A DNA stretch of 64,000 nucleotides from Dyella sp. C9 (lineage in GTDB: Bacteria > Pseudomonadota > Gammaproteobacteria > Xanthomonadales > Rhodanobacteraceae), in NCBI RefSeq assembly GCF_003332825.1, contig NZ_QIRF01000008.1, forward strand, positions 108,383 to 172,382, given 5' to 3'. Numbering within the stretch: the first letter of the stretch is position 1; each line of letters starts with the position of its first letter. This document shows positions 53,022 through 63,000 of this stretch, in pieces. Below the pieces are notes generated by a model. It saw nothing but the letters and a program-made list of their open reading frames with translations. It was not told where the DNA came from and searched no databases. Made by a program: the position numbers and the translations under genes.

Positions 53022-53963
53022 TCAGCACGGCGATTCGCTGGAGGCCGACATGTCCCAGCCGCCGCCGGTGGCACGGGGGCTGGCGAGTTTCAGCGCATCG
53101 CGGGTGGACTGGCACTTCACCTCGATCGGGCCGAGCGCCTTGCCGCCGATGGTGAGCAGGGGTTTGCCGGTCTTGCGATCCACCGCGGTGATCGCATCCA
53201 CCCCGAACACCGCGGTGTCGTCGTTGGCCGGGCCCCAACTGGCCCCGAGCACGTGGCCCTCGTACTGGCTGAAGGTGTTGACGCTGTCGCCGTCGCGGCT
53301 GCGCTGGGCGGCCAGGGTGGCTTCGATCGCGCGGGCCTCCGCTTCGTCCCTGGGGTGGTAGATGAAGTCCTTGCCGGGTCCGCTGACGGGCACGCCGATG
53401 AAGCGGAAGCGCCAGGCACCTTCGTTATGCGGCGTGCCGGCATTGCGGAAGATGCCCACCGCGCTGCCTTCCTCGTTGCTGGCGAAGCTCACGCGGAAGC
53501 CGCCGAGCGCGGCATCGTAGGGATACACCTGCATCAATGTGTTGGTGCGCACCGCATAGTCCTGGCGCGCCTGCGCATCGGCATAGTCGTGCTCGAGTTC
53601 GGGCGTGAGCGTCTTCAGCATGTCGCTGCGTTTGAAACTGTCCGGCTCGTGGCGGTAGTCGGTGATGTAGTCGTAGGCCAGCTTGTCCAGCTGTTTGGGC
53701 GTACCCGACCAGAACGCCGCGCGAACCTGGGTCGACAGGCTGGTGTACTCGGCAGTGCTGTAAAGCGCGGGCGACAGGTCGATCAGCTGGTAGGCATCCA
53801 GTGCCTTGGCATCGCGCCGCTCCGGTGCGGTGGGCGCGTCACCCGAGGGTGCGGGCGTGGTGGCGGTGCTGGCCGTCGAGGCGGCATCGCTGGTGGTCTT
53901 GCCGCAGCCGGCGAGCAGGGCTGTGGCGAGCAGGCAGGGCAGGGCGAGGCGGTTGGGTTGCAT
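53022..53963 (-). CDS. Lipoprotein of unknown function
   Basis: A 313-residue predicted lipoprotein. Signal MQPNRLALPCLLATALLAGC with the lipobox Cys at 20, then a Thr/Ala/Ser-rich linker. The body (DAYQLIDLSPALYSTAEYTSLSTQVRAAFWSG, WRFRFIGVPVSGPGKDFIYHPRDEAEARAIEATLA, VFGVDAITAVDRKTGKPLLTIGGKALGPIEVKC) is mixed alpha/beta. No enzyme motif was seen. It is divergent from the ECF sigma gene, which might control it. The frame opens 27 bases earlier, but the lipobox fixes the start. Confidence 0.85.
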   Translation of the reverse strand: MQPNRLALPCLLATALLAGCGKTTSDAASTASTATTPAPSGDAPTAPERRDAKALDAYQLIDLSPALYSTAEYTSLSTQVRAAFWSGTPKQLDKLAYDYITDYRHEPDSFKRSDMLKTLTPELEHDYADAQARQDYAVRTNTLMQVYPYDAALGGFRVSFASNEEGSAVGIFRNAGTPHNEGAWRFRFIGVPVSGPGKDFIYHPRDEAEARAIEATLAAQRSRDGDSVNTFSQYEGHVLGASWGPANDDTAVFGVDAITAVDRKTGKPLLTIGGKALGPIEVKCQSTRDALKLASPRATGGGWDMSASSESPC

Positions 53964-54147
53964 GGTTTTCCTTTCGATTCCACGGGGCACGGGCAGCGCG
54001 GATGCACTGTCCCTGCTTGAGCAAACGGAATCGGCGGGCGGCTAGCGCCATGCCCGGGCAGCTGGCACCATGCCGCGCAAGGCCCGGGGTTCGGCCGTCC
54101 GTGCCAGGGCACGGGGGAGGGGATCTGGTCCGTCATTGTCCCTCGTG

Positions 54148-54681
54148 ATGCCCCCCATGATCCCCACGCCACCGCTTGCCGCCTGTACTCCCGAGACGCT
54201 GTTCGAGGCGATCTACGACGACCTCAAGCAGATGGCCCACCAGCGCTTGCGCCGTGGCCATGCGTTGACCCTGCTGGACACCACCGCGCTGGTGCACGAG
54301 ACCTGGTTTCGCCTGTCCGCCCGGTTGGGCCTGCTGCAGCAGGATCGCCAGCATTTCTTCGCCTACGCCGCGCAGGCGATGCGTTCGGTGGTGGTCGATG
54401 CCGTGCGCGAACGCGCAGCCCTGCGCCGGGGCGGCGATGCCGTGCACATGACCCTGGACACGCAGTTGCCGGCGACCGGCGGCGATGAGCAGGTCCTGCG
54501 GGTACATGAGGCGCTGCTGGACCTGGAGACGCTCGATCCACGCCTCGCCCGCGTGGTGGAGCTGCGCTATTTCGTGGGCCTGGACGAGGTCGAGGCGGCC
54601 GAGGCGATGGGTGTGTCACGCCGCACCCTGCAGCGTGACTGGAGCAAGGCGCGTGCGCTGCTGTGGGAGGCGTTGCAGTGA
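54148..54681 (+). CDS. ECF-type RNA polymerase sigma factor (ECF43-like)
   Basis: A 177-residue ECF sigma factor of the TIGR02999 group. Region 2 is LKQMAHQRLRRGHALTLLDTTALVHETWFRLS, FFAYAAQAMRSVVVDAVRERAALRRGG; region 4 is LETLDPRLARVVELRYFVGLDEVEAAEAMGVSRRTLQRDWSKARALL. In Xanthomonas (EcfK) and Vibrio (EcfP), related sigmas are activated by phosphorylation by a linked Ser/Thr kinase instead of by an anti-sigma factor. The next gene, overlapping by GTGA, is such a kinase. No anti-sigma is seen. Target genes are unknown; no clear ribosome site for the ATG. Confidence 0.9.
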   Translation: MPPMIPTPPLAACTPETLFEAIYDDLKQMAHQRLRRGHALTLLDTTALVHETWFRLSARLGLLQQDRQHFFAYAAQAMRSVVVDAVRERAALRRGGDAVHMTLDTQLPATGGDEQVLRVHEALLDLETLDPRLARVVELRYFVGLDEVEAAEAMGVSRRTLQRDWSKARALLWEALQ

Positions 54682-57374
54682 AGGTTCCATCCGGTGACGA
54701 CTGGTCGGTACTGGAGCCCGCGCTCGACGCCCTGCTCGAGTTGGAGCCGGCGCAGCGCGGCGCGGCGATCGAGCAGTTGTCCGCCGAGCGCCCGGCGCTG
54801 GCGATGCGGCTGCGCGAACTGCTGGCGGCGGAGGCGCAGGCGGCGGCAGCAGGCTTCCTCGACACCTTGCCCACGCTGCATGCCATGGAGGGCGTGGCCG
54901 AATCGGTCCACCGTGCCGGCGGGAAGGTCGGGCCATGGCGCCTGTTGTCGCCGCTGGGCCGTGGCGGTATGGCCGAGGTGTGGCTGGCTCGCCGCGACGA
55001 CGGCCAGCTCGATCGCGAGGTGGCGCTCAAGCTGCCCCTGCATGCCAGCGCCAGTGGCACTGCGACGGAACGCTATCCGCGTGAGCGTGACATCCTGGCG
55101 GCGCTCACGCACCCCAACATCGCACGCCTGTACGACGCCGGCGTGGATGAGCAGGGCCAGCCCTGGCTGGCGCTGGAGTACATCCATGGCGAGGATCTGC
55201 TCGCCTGGTGCGCGCGCCATCGGCTGGATGTCGCTGCGCGGCTGCAGCTGTTCCTGCAGGTATGCGACGCGGTGCAGTACGCGCATGGCCGGTTGGTGAT
55301 CCATCGCGACCTCAAGCCAGCCAACGTGCTGGTGGACGGCCACGGCCAGGTTCGCCTGCTCGACTTCGGCGTCGCACGGCTGCTCGACGGCGACGATGCG
55401 CCGAGCCCGCTCACGTTGCAGGCCGGGCGGCCGCTGACGCTGGAATACGCGGCGCCCGAACAGGTCGAGGGCGACGTGCCCGGCATCGCCTCGGACATCT
55501 ACGCGCTCGGCGTGCTGCTCTATCGCCTGCTGTGCGGTTGCAGCCCCTATGAAGTGCAGGGCCAGGGACGTCGCGCGCTGGAGCGCGCCATCCTGGCCCA
55601 GGAGCCCAGGCCCCCCTCGCAGCGTGGCGCTGACGCGAGCTTGCGTCGCCTGCTGCGCGGCGACCTGGACACCATCGCGGGCAAGTCGCTCGCCAAGGTG
55701 CCGGCGATGCGCTATGCCACGGTGGAGGCGCTGGCTGCCGACGTCCGCCGCCATCTGCATGGCGAGCCGGTGCTGGCGCGCGCGCCCAGCGTGGGGTATC
55801 GCCTGTCACGCTTCGTGCGGCGTCATCGCCTGGGCGTGGGCCTGGCCACGCTGGCCGTGATCGGCCTGCTGGCGACGACCGGCGTGGCCCTGCACCAGGC
55901 GGCGGTGGCCCGGCGCGAAGCGGCGCGCACGCAGGCGCTGTACCAGTTCGTGCTCGGCCTGTTCAATCCGGACAACAAGCCGATTCCCGATACCCGTTAC
56001 CGCGACATGCCTGCACGCGAGCTGGTGGCACATGGCGCCGAGCGCGTCATCACCAGCCTGCCCGACCAACCGCAGGCGCGCTTCCAGCTGATGCACGACC
56101 TGGCCGCGCTGACCACCAGCCTCGGCCTGAGCGAGGCTGCCGGCAAGCTGCACGAGGCACGCCTGGCGCAGTCGGCGGTGCTGATGGGCACGCATAGTCC
56201 CGAATACGCCGACGCCTTGCTCGACCGGACCTCGGACCTGGAAGGGCGGGGTCGCTACCCCGATGCCTATCGCGATGCGCAACAGGCGCTGGCGATCTAC
56301 CAGGCCACGGGTGAACGCGATCCCGACCGGCTGGCGCGGGCGCATTACCAGGTAGCGGCGTTCGGCATGCATTCGCATGCTGCCGGCGATCCGGACGACC
56401 TGGCTCACCTGCAGAAGGCGGCTGCGCTGTGGCGCGGCCGTTATGGCAAGAGCGAGTTCGGTTCGGTGATGGAGCGCCTCACCCAGTACTACCTGCTGGT
56501 GGACCGCAACGAAGACGCCTACCGCGCAGCGCGCGAGGGCCTTGAAAACAACCGGCAGCAGTTCGGCGAGCTGGACTGGAAGACCGCCGCCGCCGAAGAG
56601 CAGACCGGCCTGATGCTGGGCACCCTGCTGCGCCCGGCAGAAGCCGAGCCGCTCTTGCGCCACGCACTGGCCACCCAGCAGACCATCTGGGGGCCCGATC
56701 ATTTCCTGGTGGCGCGCTCGCGCATGTACCTGGGCAATCTGTTGATGGCCTCGTCGCGTCACGACGAGGCCCGCAGCTTGCTGCGCCAGGCGCGTGATGC
56801 GATCCACGCGCCGCAGTGGCAGGGCAACAAGGTGGTGCTGGCCGCCTTCATCGACCAGGCCAACATCGATCTCGACGATCGCTACGGCGACCAGCCCGAT
56901 GCGCTGGCTACCTGCGCACCCTATGTGCAGGCCCTGCCCGCACTGCAGGCGCCGATCCACCTGAAGCTGGCCCTGGCCTGTGCCCAGGTCGAGGCGGAGG
57001 CGGGGCGCATGGACGATGCCGTGCGCCTGCTCGACGACGCGAGCCATACCGTCGCGGCGAACTGGCCCAACGAGCCGGCGCGCATGGCGCCGCTATGGCG
57101 TCGTCGCGGTGAGTGGCAGGCCTTGCACGGCGATCGCGGCAACGCGCAGCGCGCCTTCGCGCAGGCCTTGCAGGTCGCCGACGCCGATGATCTCGATACC
57201 CTGAGCGCGTCCTGGCTGGGGCTGGCGCAGGTCAGTGCGCATCCGCTCGACGCCGCGCAGCGGCAGCGGATCATGCCACTGCTCGCGCGTGTGCAGTCGC
57301 CCTCGGCGCAGGGCTACTACACGTTGTATGCGGGGCGGCTGCAGCAGGCCCTGCAATGGCCCGGCGCCCGCTGA
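54678..57374 (+). CDS. Ser/Thr protein kinase with membrane segment and TPR-like C-terminus
   Basis: An 898-residue Hanks-type kinase. The kinase domain is about residues 84-360: glycine loop GRGGMAEV, Lys118 (VALKLP), catalytic HRDLKPANVL (Asp211), DFG and the APE equivalent AAPEQ. A membrane helix (GVGLATLAVIGLLATTGVAL, about 386-408) separates it from a periplasmic or exported C-terminal region of about 480 residues with TPR-like helical repeats (LLRHALATQQTIWGPDHFLVARSRMYLGNLLM). It starts with GTG, with GGGAGG seven bases upstream, overlapping the sigma stop. It probably phosphorylates the sigma factor, with the C-terminus sensing an unknown signal. Confidence 0.93.
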   Translation: MKVPSGDDWSVLEPALDALLELEPAQRGAAIEQLSAERPALAMRLRELLAAEAQAAAAGFLDTLPTLHAMEGVAESVHRAGGKVGPWRLLSPLGRGGMAEVWLARRDDGQLDREVALKLPLHASASGTATERYPRERDILAALTHPNIARLYDAGVDEQGQPWLALEYIHGEDLLAWCARHRLDVAARLQLFLQVCDAVQYAHGRLVIHRDLKPANVLVDGHGQVRLLDFGVARLLDGDDAPSPLTLQAGRPLTLEYAAPEQVEGDVPGIASDIYALGVLLYRLLCGCSPYEVQGQGRRALERAILAQEPRPPSQRGADASLRRLLRGDLDTIAGKSLAKVPAMRYATVEALAADVRRHLHGEPVLARAPSVGYRLSRFVRRHRLGVGLATLAVIGLLATTGVALHQAAVARREAARTQALYQFVLGLFNPDNKPIPDTRYRDMPARELVAHGAERVITSLPDQPQARFQLMHDLAALTTSLGLSEAAGKLHEARLAQSAVLMGTHSPEYADALLDRTSDLEGRGRYPDAYRDAQQALAIYQATGERDPDRLARAHYQVAAFGMHSHAAGDPDDLAHLQKAAALWRGRYGKSEFGSVMERLTQYYLLVDRNEDAYRAAREGLENNRQQFGELDWKTAAAEEQTGLMLGTLLRPAEAEPLLRHALATQQTIWGPDHFLVARSRMYLGNLLMASSRHDEARSLLRQARDAIHAPQWQGNKVVLAAFIDQANIDLDDRYGDQPDALATCAPYVQALPALQAPIHLKLALACAQVEAEAGRMDDAVRLLDDASHTVAANWPNEPARMAPLWRRRGEWQALHGDRGNAQRAFAQALQVADADDLDTLSASWLGLAQVSAHPLDAAQRQRIMPLLARVQSPSAQGYYTLYAGRLQQALQWPGAR

Positions 57375-57381
57375 AGGCCCG

Positions 57382-58206
57382 CTATGCGAGCTGTGCACGC
57401 CGCGGCGCCGGGCCAGCCGGTGCCGTCGTGGCGATGGGGGCAAGAAAGGGGCGCACGGCTGCCAGGAACGCCTCGGCGTGTTCGCGGTGCAGGTGATGGC
57501 CGTCTCCGACGCGCTGGATGCTCGCCCGCGGCAAGGCATCGGCGAGTATCTGCTGGCGTGCGCTGACCGATCCGTCGGTGTCGCTGGCGAGCAGCAGGCA
57601 GGTTGCCTCGACGCGTTGCAGCGACTGCCACCATGAGGGCATGGGCTGCCTGAGTTCGCGCAGTACGCTGCGCGCCGCGTGCAGGTCGAACTGCCGCAGG
57701 CAGACCAATCGCAGCAGCCGGCCAGCGCCGACCAGTCGCAGCGAGCGGCGCCAACCGGTCGGGCCGCGGAGGGCCGCCACCGACGCCGCATCCGCCGCAT
57801 CGCGTGGCGGTACCGGCGCCGCTTCCAGCACCAGCCGGTGCACGCGGGCCGGCGCCTGCGCCGCCAGTCGCAGCGCAAGCTGGCCACCCAGCGAATGGCC
57901 TATCACGCTGATGCATGGCAAGCGCCAGGCATCGAGCATGGCAGCGAGGTCCTGTACGAACTCGTCCAGCGCATAGCTGCGCGCTCGCTGGCTGCGCCCG
58001 TGGCCGCGCAGGTCCGGAACGATCACGCGGTGGCCATCCGCGGCAAGCGCCTGGGCGACCTCGCGCCAGCTGTCCGATCGGCTGGCGAGCGCATGGATCA
58101 GCAATACCGCTGGCCCATCGGCGGGCCCGGCGGTGCGATAACCCAGTCGGCGCCCGTCAACGTGCTGGAAGCGGATCGGCGAGAGCTGCAGGTCGGATGA
58201 TGTCAT
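57382..58206 (-). CDS. Alpha/beta hydrolase
   Basis: A 274-residue alpha/beta-fold hydrolase. The nucleophile elbow is GHSLGG (Ser105). The oxyanion region HALASRSDSW, the DLRGHGRS motif, and a C-terminal DGHHLHREHAEAF for the catalytic His complete the set; the acid is probably Asp in LLASDTDGS. Substrate not predictable. It converges on the kinase gene with seven bases between stops. Confidence 0.9.
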   Translation of the reverse strand: MTSSDLQLSPIRFQHVDGRRLGYRTAGPADGPAVLLIHALASRSDSWREVAQALAADGHRVIVPDLRGHGRSQRARSYALDEFVQDLAAMLDAWRLPCISVIGHSLGGQLALRLAAQAPARVHRLVLEAAPVPPRDAADAASVAALRGPTGWRRSLRLVGAGRLLRLVCLRQFDLHAARSVLRELRQPMPSWWQSLQRVEATCLLLASDTDGSVSARQQILADALPRASIQRVGDGHHLHREHAEAFLAAVRPFLAPIATTAPAGPAPRRAQLA

Positions 58207-58303
58207 GGTGATTCCATGGAGCCCGGCGATGCCGGTGGGCGCCGGCCCGCCCACGATGCCATGGCGTCGGGCCGGTATCGACGTATCCGGGCGATATCCC
58301 GGC

Positions 58304-58849
58304 TCAGGGCGGTGTCACCGCGACGGTCCCCGTCCACTGCTGCAGCTTGCCGCGCCAAAGGCGGCGACAGATGCGGGTATGGGTGCCGTCCGGATGATGG
58401 ACGTGCTCTGTCCACGAATCGCCACGTGCGTCGACCTTGCAGCAGGTGAGGCCGAGCGGTGCCCCGGAAAGCACCGGCGCAAGACAGCGGAACGCACGGC
58501 GGATGTCCTGCAGGCTGCCGTCGCCGAAATGGAACACGAAGATCACGGGGCTGTGCTGGGGCGGGAACTGCGCGTCGTCCAGGAAACGGCGGTCGCAGGT
58601 GAACAAGGCCAGGCCGCACGCCAGTGCGTGCGCGGCGTGGGCTTCGGCGGCCTGACCCAGCAGCCTGGCCTCGCTGGCCGTCTGCACGCTGGCACCGACC
58701 GAGCGCAGCAGCTCGATGGCGCGTGGCGGGAAAAGCTCGTCGGTATAGAAAGTCACGCCGGCCCCTGCTGCCTGGTAGTCCAGTCCGGGCAAGCGATGCG
58801 TGTTGCGTGCCGCACATGAGGGCGGCAACTCTTCAGGATTTCGCCACAT
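58304..58849 (-). CDS. DUF5615 PIN-like protein
   Basis: A 181-residue protein with a DUF5615/Mut7-C-like PIN fold at residues about 31-95: VTFYTDELFPPRAIELLRSVGASVQTASEARLLGQAAEAHAAHALACGLALFTCDRRFLDDAQF. The conserved acids (Asp37 and the TCDRRF Asp) are retained, as in PIN-type nucleases. The remaining 85 residues have no clear match. No antitoxin-like partner lies next to it, so a toxin role is not assumed. The ATG at MWRNPEELP was chosen; the frame extends upstream with Arg-rich filler. Confidence 0.78.
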   Translation of the reverse strand: MWRNPEELPPSCAARNTHRLPGLDYQAAGAGVTFYTDELFPPRAIELLRSVGASVQTASEARLLGQAAEAHAAHALACGLALFTCDRRFLDDAQFPPQHSPVIFVFHFGDGSLQDIRRAFRCLAPVLSGAPLGLTCCKVDARGDSWTEHVHHPDGTHTRICRRLWRGKLQQWTGTVAVTPP

Positions 58850-59290
58850 GGGACAGCTCGACTCCGTTCTTGCGCGCCGGGCCAGGCCCGCGCTGCGCCA
58901 TCCTTGATGGACCCGCCTTCCCCTGATGCGCTTGGCGGCGGGCTTGTTCAATCAATGCCCGACGGCGTCTGCCGGCGGGGTCAGGCCATCGCTTGCTTTA
59001 GTCGGTTCGCTGCCGCCGGGAGCGATGGCGCGCGTGAAATCGATCGACCGCGTCCAGGCGGTCGTCGATGGCGTGTTGCCGGTAGCGGCACATGTTCGGC
59101 ATGAACGGGCTCTTGGTTCGATGATCGCTTGCCTTGCCAGCCGTGGACGGTCACTCCGGGTGACCGCACGCAAGCCCCCCGCAAGGCAAAAAGCGGCGAA
59201 AACGACGTTGTCTGCTCTTCTACCGCCCGGTTCAGGTCCCGGGCAATACCGCCTTTGGTCCATAGACCCCGGGCCATGCCCTGGATGCCA
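58850..59290. other. Non-coding stretch between PIN-like and LOV genes
   Basis: About 440 bases with no supported gene; open frames lack protein-like composition. A hairpin CGGTCAC-TCCGG-GTGACCG at 59148-59166 may terminate the LOV transcript, although it lies about 120 bases beyond that gene's end. Confidence 0.4.
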
Positions 59291-59908
59291 TCAGCGGATC
59301 GCCTGCGATTCGATGCCGATGCGTATCGCGTCGGCGGTGCTGGCCGCGCCCAGTCGGCGAAGCAGGCTGGCACGGTGCATCTTCACCGTCTTTTCCTCGA
59401 TGCCGAGCAGGGCGGCAATCTGCTTGTTGCGGTGCCCGCGGACCATCTGTTCGAGCACCTGGCGCTGACGGGGCGTCAGCGACTGCACCTGCGCGGCCGC
59501 CCGCAGCGCCCTCGGGTTCGGCGGAATGCCCTGTTCGGCGGTCACGTCCATCTGCGAGCCGATGAAATAGTTGACGCGGCCATCCGCGCCAAGGATGGGC
59601 GCGATCATCACCGCGTTGAGGAAACTTGTGCCGTCCTTGCGGTAGTTGCGCAGCACGGTAAGCAGCGGTCGGCATTGCGCCACGGCATCACGTATGAGCT
59701 TGCGACGATCGGGCTCGGTGTCGGGACCGCTGAGGAAACGGCAGTTGCGGCCGATCACTTCGGCGTCGTCATAGCCGGTGAGTGCACGGAAAGCCGGGTT
59801 CGCGCAGACGATCGGGTTGTCGGGCAGTCGGGGATTGGTCACCAGGGTGGCAATCGGCGACAGCTGGATCGAGGAGAACAACGATCGCTCGAACTCCGGT
59901 TCATGCAT
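59291..59908 (-). CDS. LOV-HTH blue-light-type regulator candidate (LuxR class)
   Basis: A 205-residue protein with a PAS/LOV domain (residues about 15-130) and a LuxR-type helix-turn-helix (about 140-195: LTPRQRQVLEQMVRGHRNKQIAALLGIEEKTVKMHRASLLRRLG). The LOV core GRNCRFL (Cys56) is present, as is NYRKDGTSFLNAVMIAPI and FIGSQMDVT, with the flavin-contact Asn residues. This is the architecture of EL222, a blue-light-activated DNA-binding protein. The motif reads GRNCRFLSG, where the usual next residue is Gln. The ATG at MHEPEF was chosen because GAGG is nine bases upstream; ATG at 59917 would leave no spacing. Confidence 0.88.
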   Translation of the reverse strand: MHEPEFERSLFSSIQLSPIATLVTNPRLPDNPIVCANPAFRALTGYDDAEVIGRNCRFLSGPDTEPDRRKLIRDAVAQCRPLLTVLRNYRKDGTSFLNAVMIAPILGADGRVNYFIGSQMDVTAEQGIPPNPRALRAAAQVQSLTPRQRQVLEQMVRGHRNKQIAALLGIEEKTVKMHRASLLRRLGAASTADAIRIGIESQAIR

Positions 59909-60021
59909 GCGGGTCATCCTCTATCGCAGTGGATCTGGTGGGCGCGCATTCGAACAGAGTTCGTGCAAGAGACCAAGCCCGCCGCATGGCACGTCGTCAC
60001 ATATTGCGAATCATCCCGTCG

Positions 60022-63000
60022 TCACCAGTTAAAACGTACGCCCACGTTGCCGTTGAACGCGCGCACTCCCGCGCTGAATCCCTTCTGGTAGCTGAGCGTG
60101 GCATAGATCGAGGCGACCTTGCTGACCTGCGCGCTGAGTCCGGCACCCAGCTCCCACCAGGTGCCGGTGAGGTCGGACTGGAACGGTACGTTGCCGTCGT
60201 CGGAGGAGAACAGCGTCTGTGCATCGGAATTGAACTCGTGCCAGATGTTGGCCACCAGCCAGCCGGTGAGCAGGCGGGGCTGTCCACCCTGGTCCCAGCT
60301 CCAGGTGTTGGAGGCCCTGCCGCCCACGCGTGCCGTCAGCGAGTCGGTGTCGCGAAACTGTACGCGGGCCGCGGCATCGGAGGCGTTGTCCACATGCAGG
60401 TTCTGGTAGATCACCTGTGCCTGCGGCTCCAGTGACCAGCCGCCATCGAACTTGAATGGATAGCCACCTTCCAGCGAGGCCGCGGCGCCGAAGCCGTCGG
60501 TGGACAGGCTGTTCTGGTAGTTCGAAGTGGCCCTGGCGTTGTACCAGGTGCCTTGCAGTACGCCGTCCAGGTACCAGTCATTGGCGCCGAAGCGGGTCCA
60601 GTAGGCGCCGATCGTGTAACTGTCGAAACGATCGTTGCCGGCCGAGGTCTGGTCGAAGTTGGTGACGCCGCCATGGCCATGCCCGACTGCGGCCATGACG
60701 CCGGCAAAGTCGCGCAGGCCACCGTCCTGCTCGGCGCGGTACAGGTCCATGCCGCCTTGCAGCGCAATCATGTTGTCGTCGAACGAGGGGCCGTCGCGAT
60801 AGATGCCGCCGCTGCGGGCATCCCATTCGCCGTCCTGCCCGAGCACGCGCGCCCACGCTGCCGTCGGGCCCCATTCGTCGCCCGAGACGAGGCCGTGCAG
60901 CTGTTCCTCTTCGCCCACGCGCTCGTGCAGGGTGCCGATCAGGGTGATGCCGTAGTTGAGCATCATCGAGGGCAGGGCGGTGTACAGCGAGACTTCGGGT
61001 CGGTAATCGGGCACTACTTCGGGCGGGGTGGGCGTGCCGGGTGGCGTCACCGGTGGCGTCACCGGTGGTGTGACGGGCGTGACCGGCGGCGTCACCGGCG
61101 GATTGGGGTTCTCCGTGCGCAGATACCAGGACTCCGGCGAGGAGTTGTCACGCGAGCCCTGGTAGAGCGTGTACAGGTACGGACCGGCCTCGACCTGGTT
61201 GCCGAGGGCGAACGCGTTTGCCGCGGTGGTGGCGCCATTCAAGGCCTGCACCACCAGGATGCCGTTGCCCGGTGTAGTGCCACCCAGGCCACCGACATTG
61301 GTCACGTTGATGACGGTGCCGCCGGTAGCGCTGCCACCGTTGATCACCAGCAGGTCGGAAGGCGAGCCGTCGCCATTGAGTACGGTGTTGATCGCCATGC
61401 GGCCGTTCTGGCCCACGTAGTTGCCTACCACCAGCCGGTTGCCCACGCCCTGGCCGGCGATCTGCAGGAGGCCGGCATTGGTGAGCGTGCCGCCGATGGT
61501 GAAGCTGCCCGTGGCGCCGCCCGCGAACGCCGGGACAGCATTGGCCACGGCGATCGTTCCGTTGTTGTCCACCGATCCTGCCGTGCTGCCGTAGCCGCCG
61601 AACGTTGCGCCGCTGGCCACGATCACCTCGCCGCCGCCGCTCAGCGACGCTGTGGTATGGGCTGCATCGCCGATGGCCAGCGTGCCAGCGTCGACGCTGG
61701 TGATGCCGGTATAGGTGTTCACCGCATCAAGGACGGTGGTGCCGCTGCCGCTCTGCGTCACCGCCCCGGAAGGATCGGGCGTCGTGTCGGTCCAGTCGCT
61801 GATGATGCCGTAGAAGGTGACCGTGTCCGAGCGGTTGAACACCAGCAGGCTGCCGTCCTGCACATTGCCCACGATGCTTCCGCTGGTGCCGCCACTGCCC
61901 AGTTGCAGCGTGCCTGCGCTGATCACGGTGCCGCCGCTGTAGCTGCTGTTGCCGGTGAGGGTCAGTGTGCCGGCGCCGGTCTTGGTCAGCTCACCGCTGC
62001 CGGTGATGCCCTGGGCAATGGTGCCGGCGTAGCCGTTGGTGTCGATGGTGCCACCCGCGGCGTCCAGCGTGACGGCGCGCGTGGCTGCCAGATTGAACGA
62101 GGCGCCCAGTTGCAGCGTGCCGCCGTCGAAGGTGAGCGTTCCCGATGGATCGCCCAGGCTGGCATCTGCACTGACGTTGAGCACGCCGGCAAACAGCGTC
62201 CAAGGTGTCACTGCCGTGGTGCTTCCGGTCAGCGTCCAGGTGCTGCTGCCGGTCTTGTGGAACGCGGAGAAGCCTTCGTACTGCGCCGTGGGACCAATCA
62301 GCGAGGCGTCGAAACTGCTGTCGGCCGTACCGCCAAGTATCAGCGTATTGGTGCCCTGGTTGCCGTCCACCGTGCCATTGATGGGGGAGCCTGCATGCAG
62401 CTCCAGCGAGTTGGTGCCGCCAGTGAACTGGATCGCGTTGCTGCGGGTGACGCCATCGGCCGACAGTCCGCCGGTGATGATGCCGCTGTTGATGATGGCG
62501 ATGCCGTCGCCGCTCATGCCCATGCCCCCCGCGCCGTTGGCGCCCTGCCCACCGCCATCGCCGGCGGTGCCGCCGCTGCCACCGTTGCCGCCGGTCACCG
62601 CACCGGTATTGGTCACCGTGCCACCGCTGGTGACCTCTACGCCCACGCCACCGGCGCCACCGGCGGCACCGCCGCCGCCGCCGCCACGGTTGCCGGAGCC
62701 GCCGTTGACAGTGCCGTCGTTGGTCATGTTGCCGCCCTGGGTAATCAGCACGCCGCTGCCGCCTGCGCCGCCTGCGCCACCGACGCCGGTGCCGTTGCTG
62801 CCGCCACCGGTACCGCCACCGCCGCCGACGATGGTGGCGCCGGCGGTGTTGGTGACATCGCCATTGCCGGCGATCAGCACGCCGTTACCGCCTGCGCTGC
62901 CGGCGCCGCCTGCGCCGTTGGTCACGTTGGCGTTGGCGCCCGCGCCGCCGGTGCCTGCGCTGACCTGGCCTTCGTTCTGCACGATGCCGCCGTTGGCCAG

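Noticed and set aside
58304..58849. Toxin of a toxin-antitoxin pair
   Set aside because: PIN-like fold but no adjacent small antitoxin gene.
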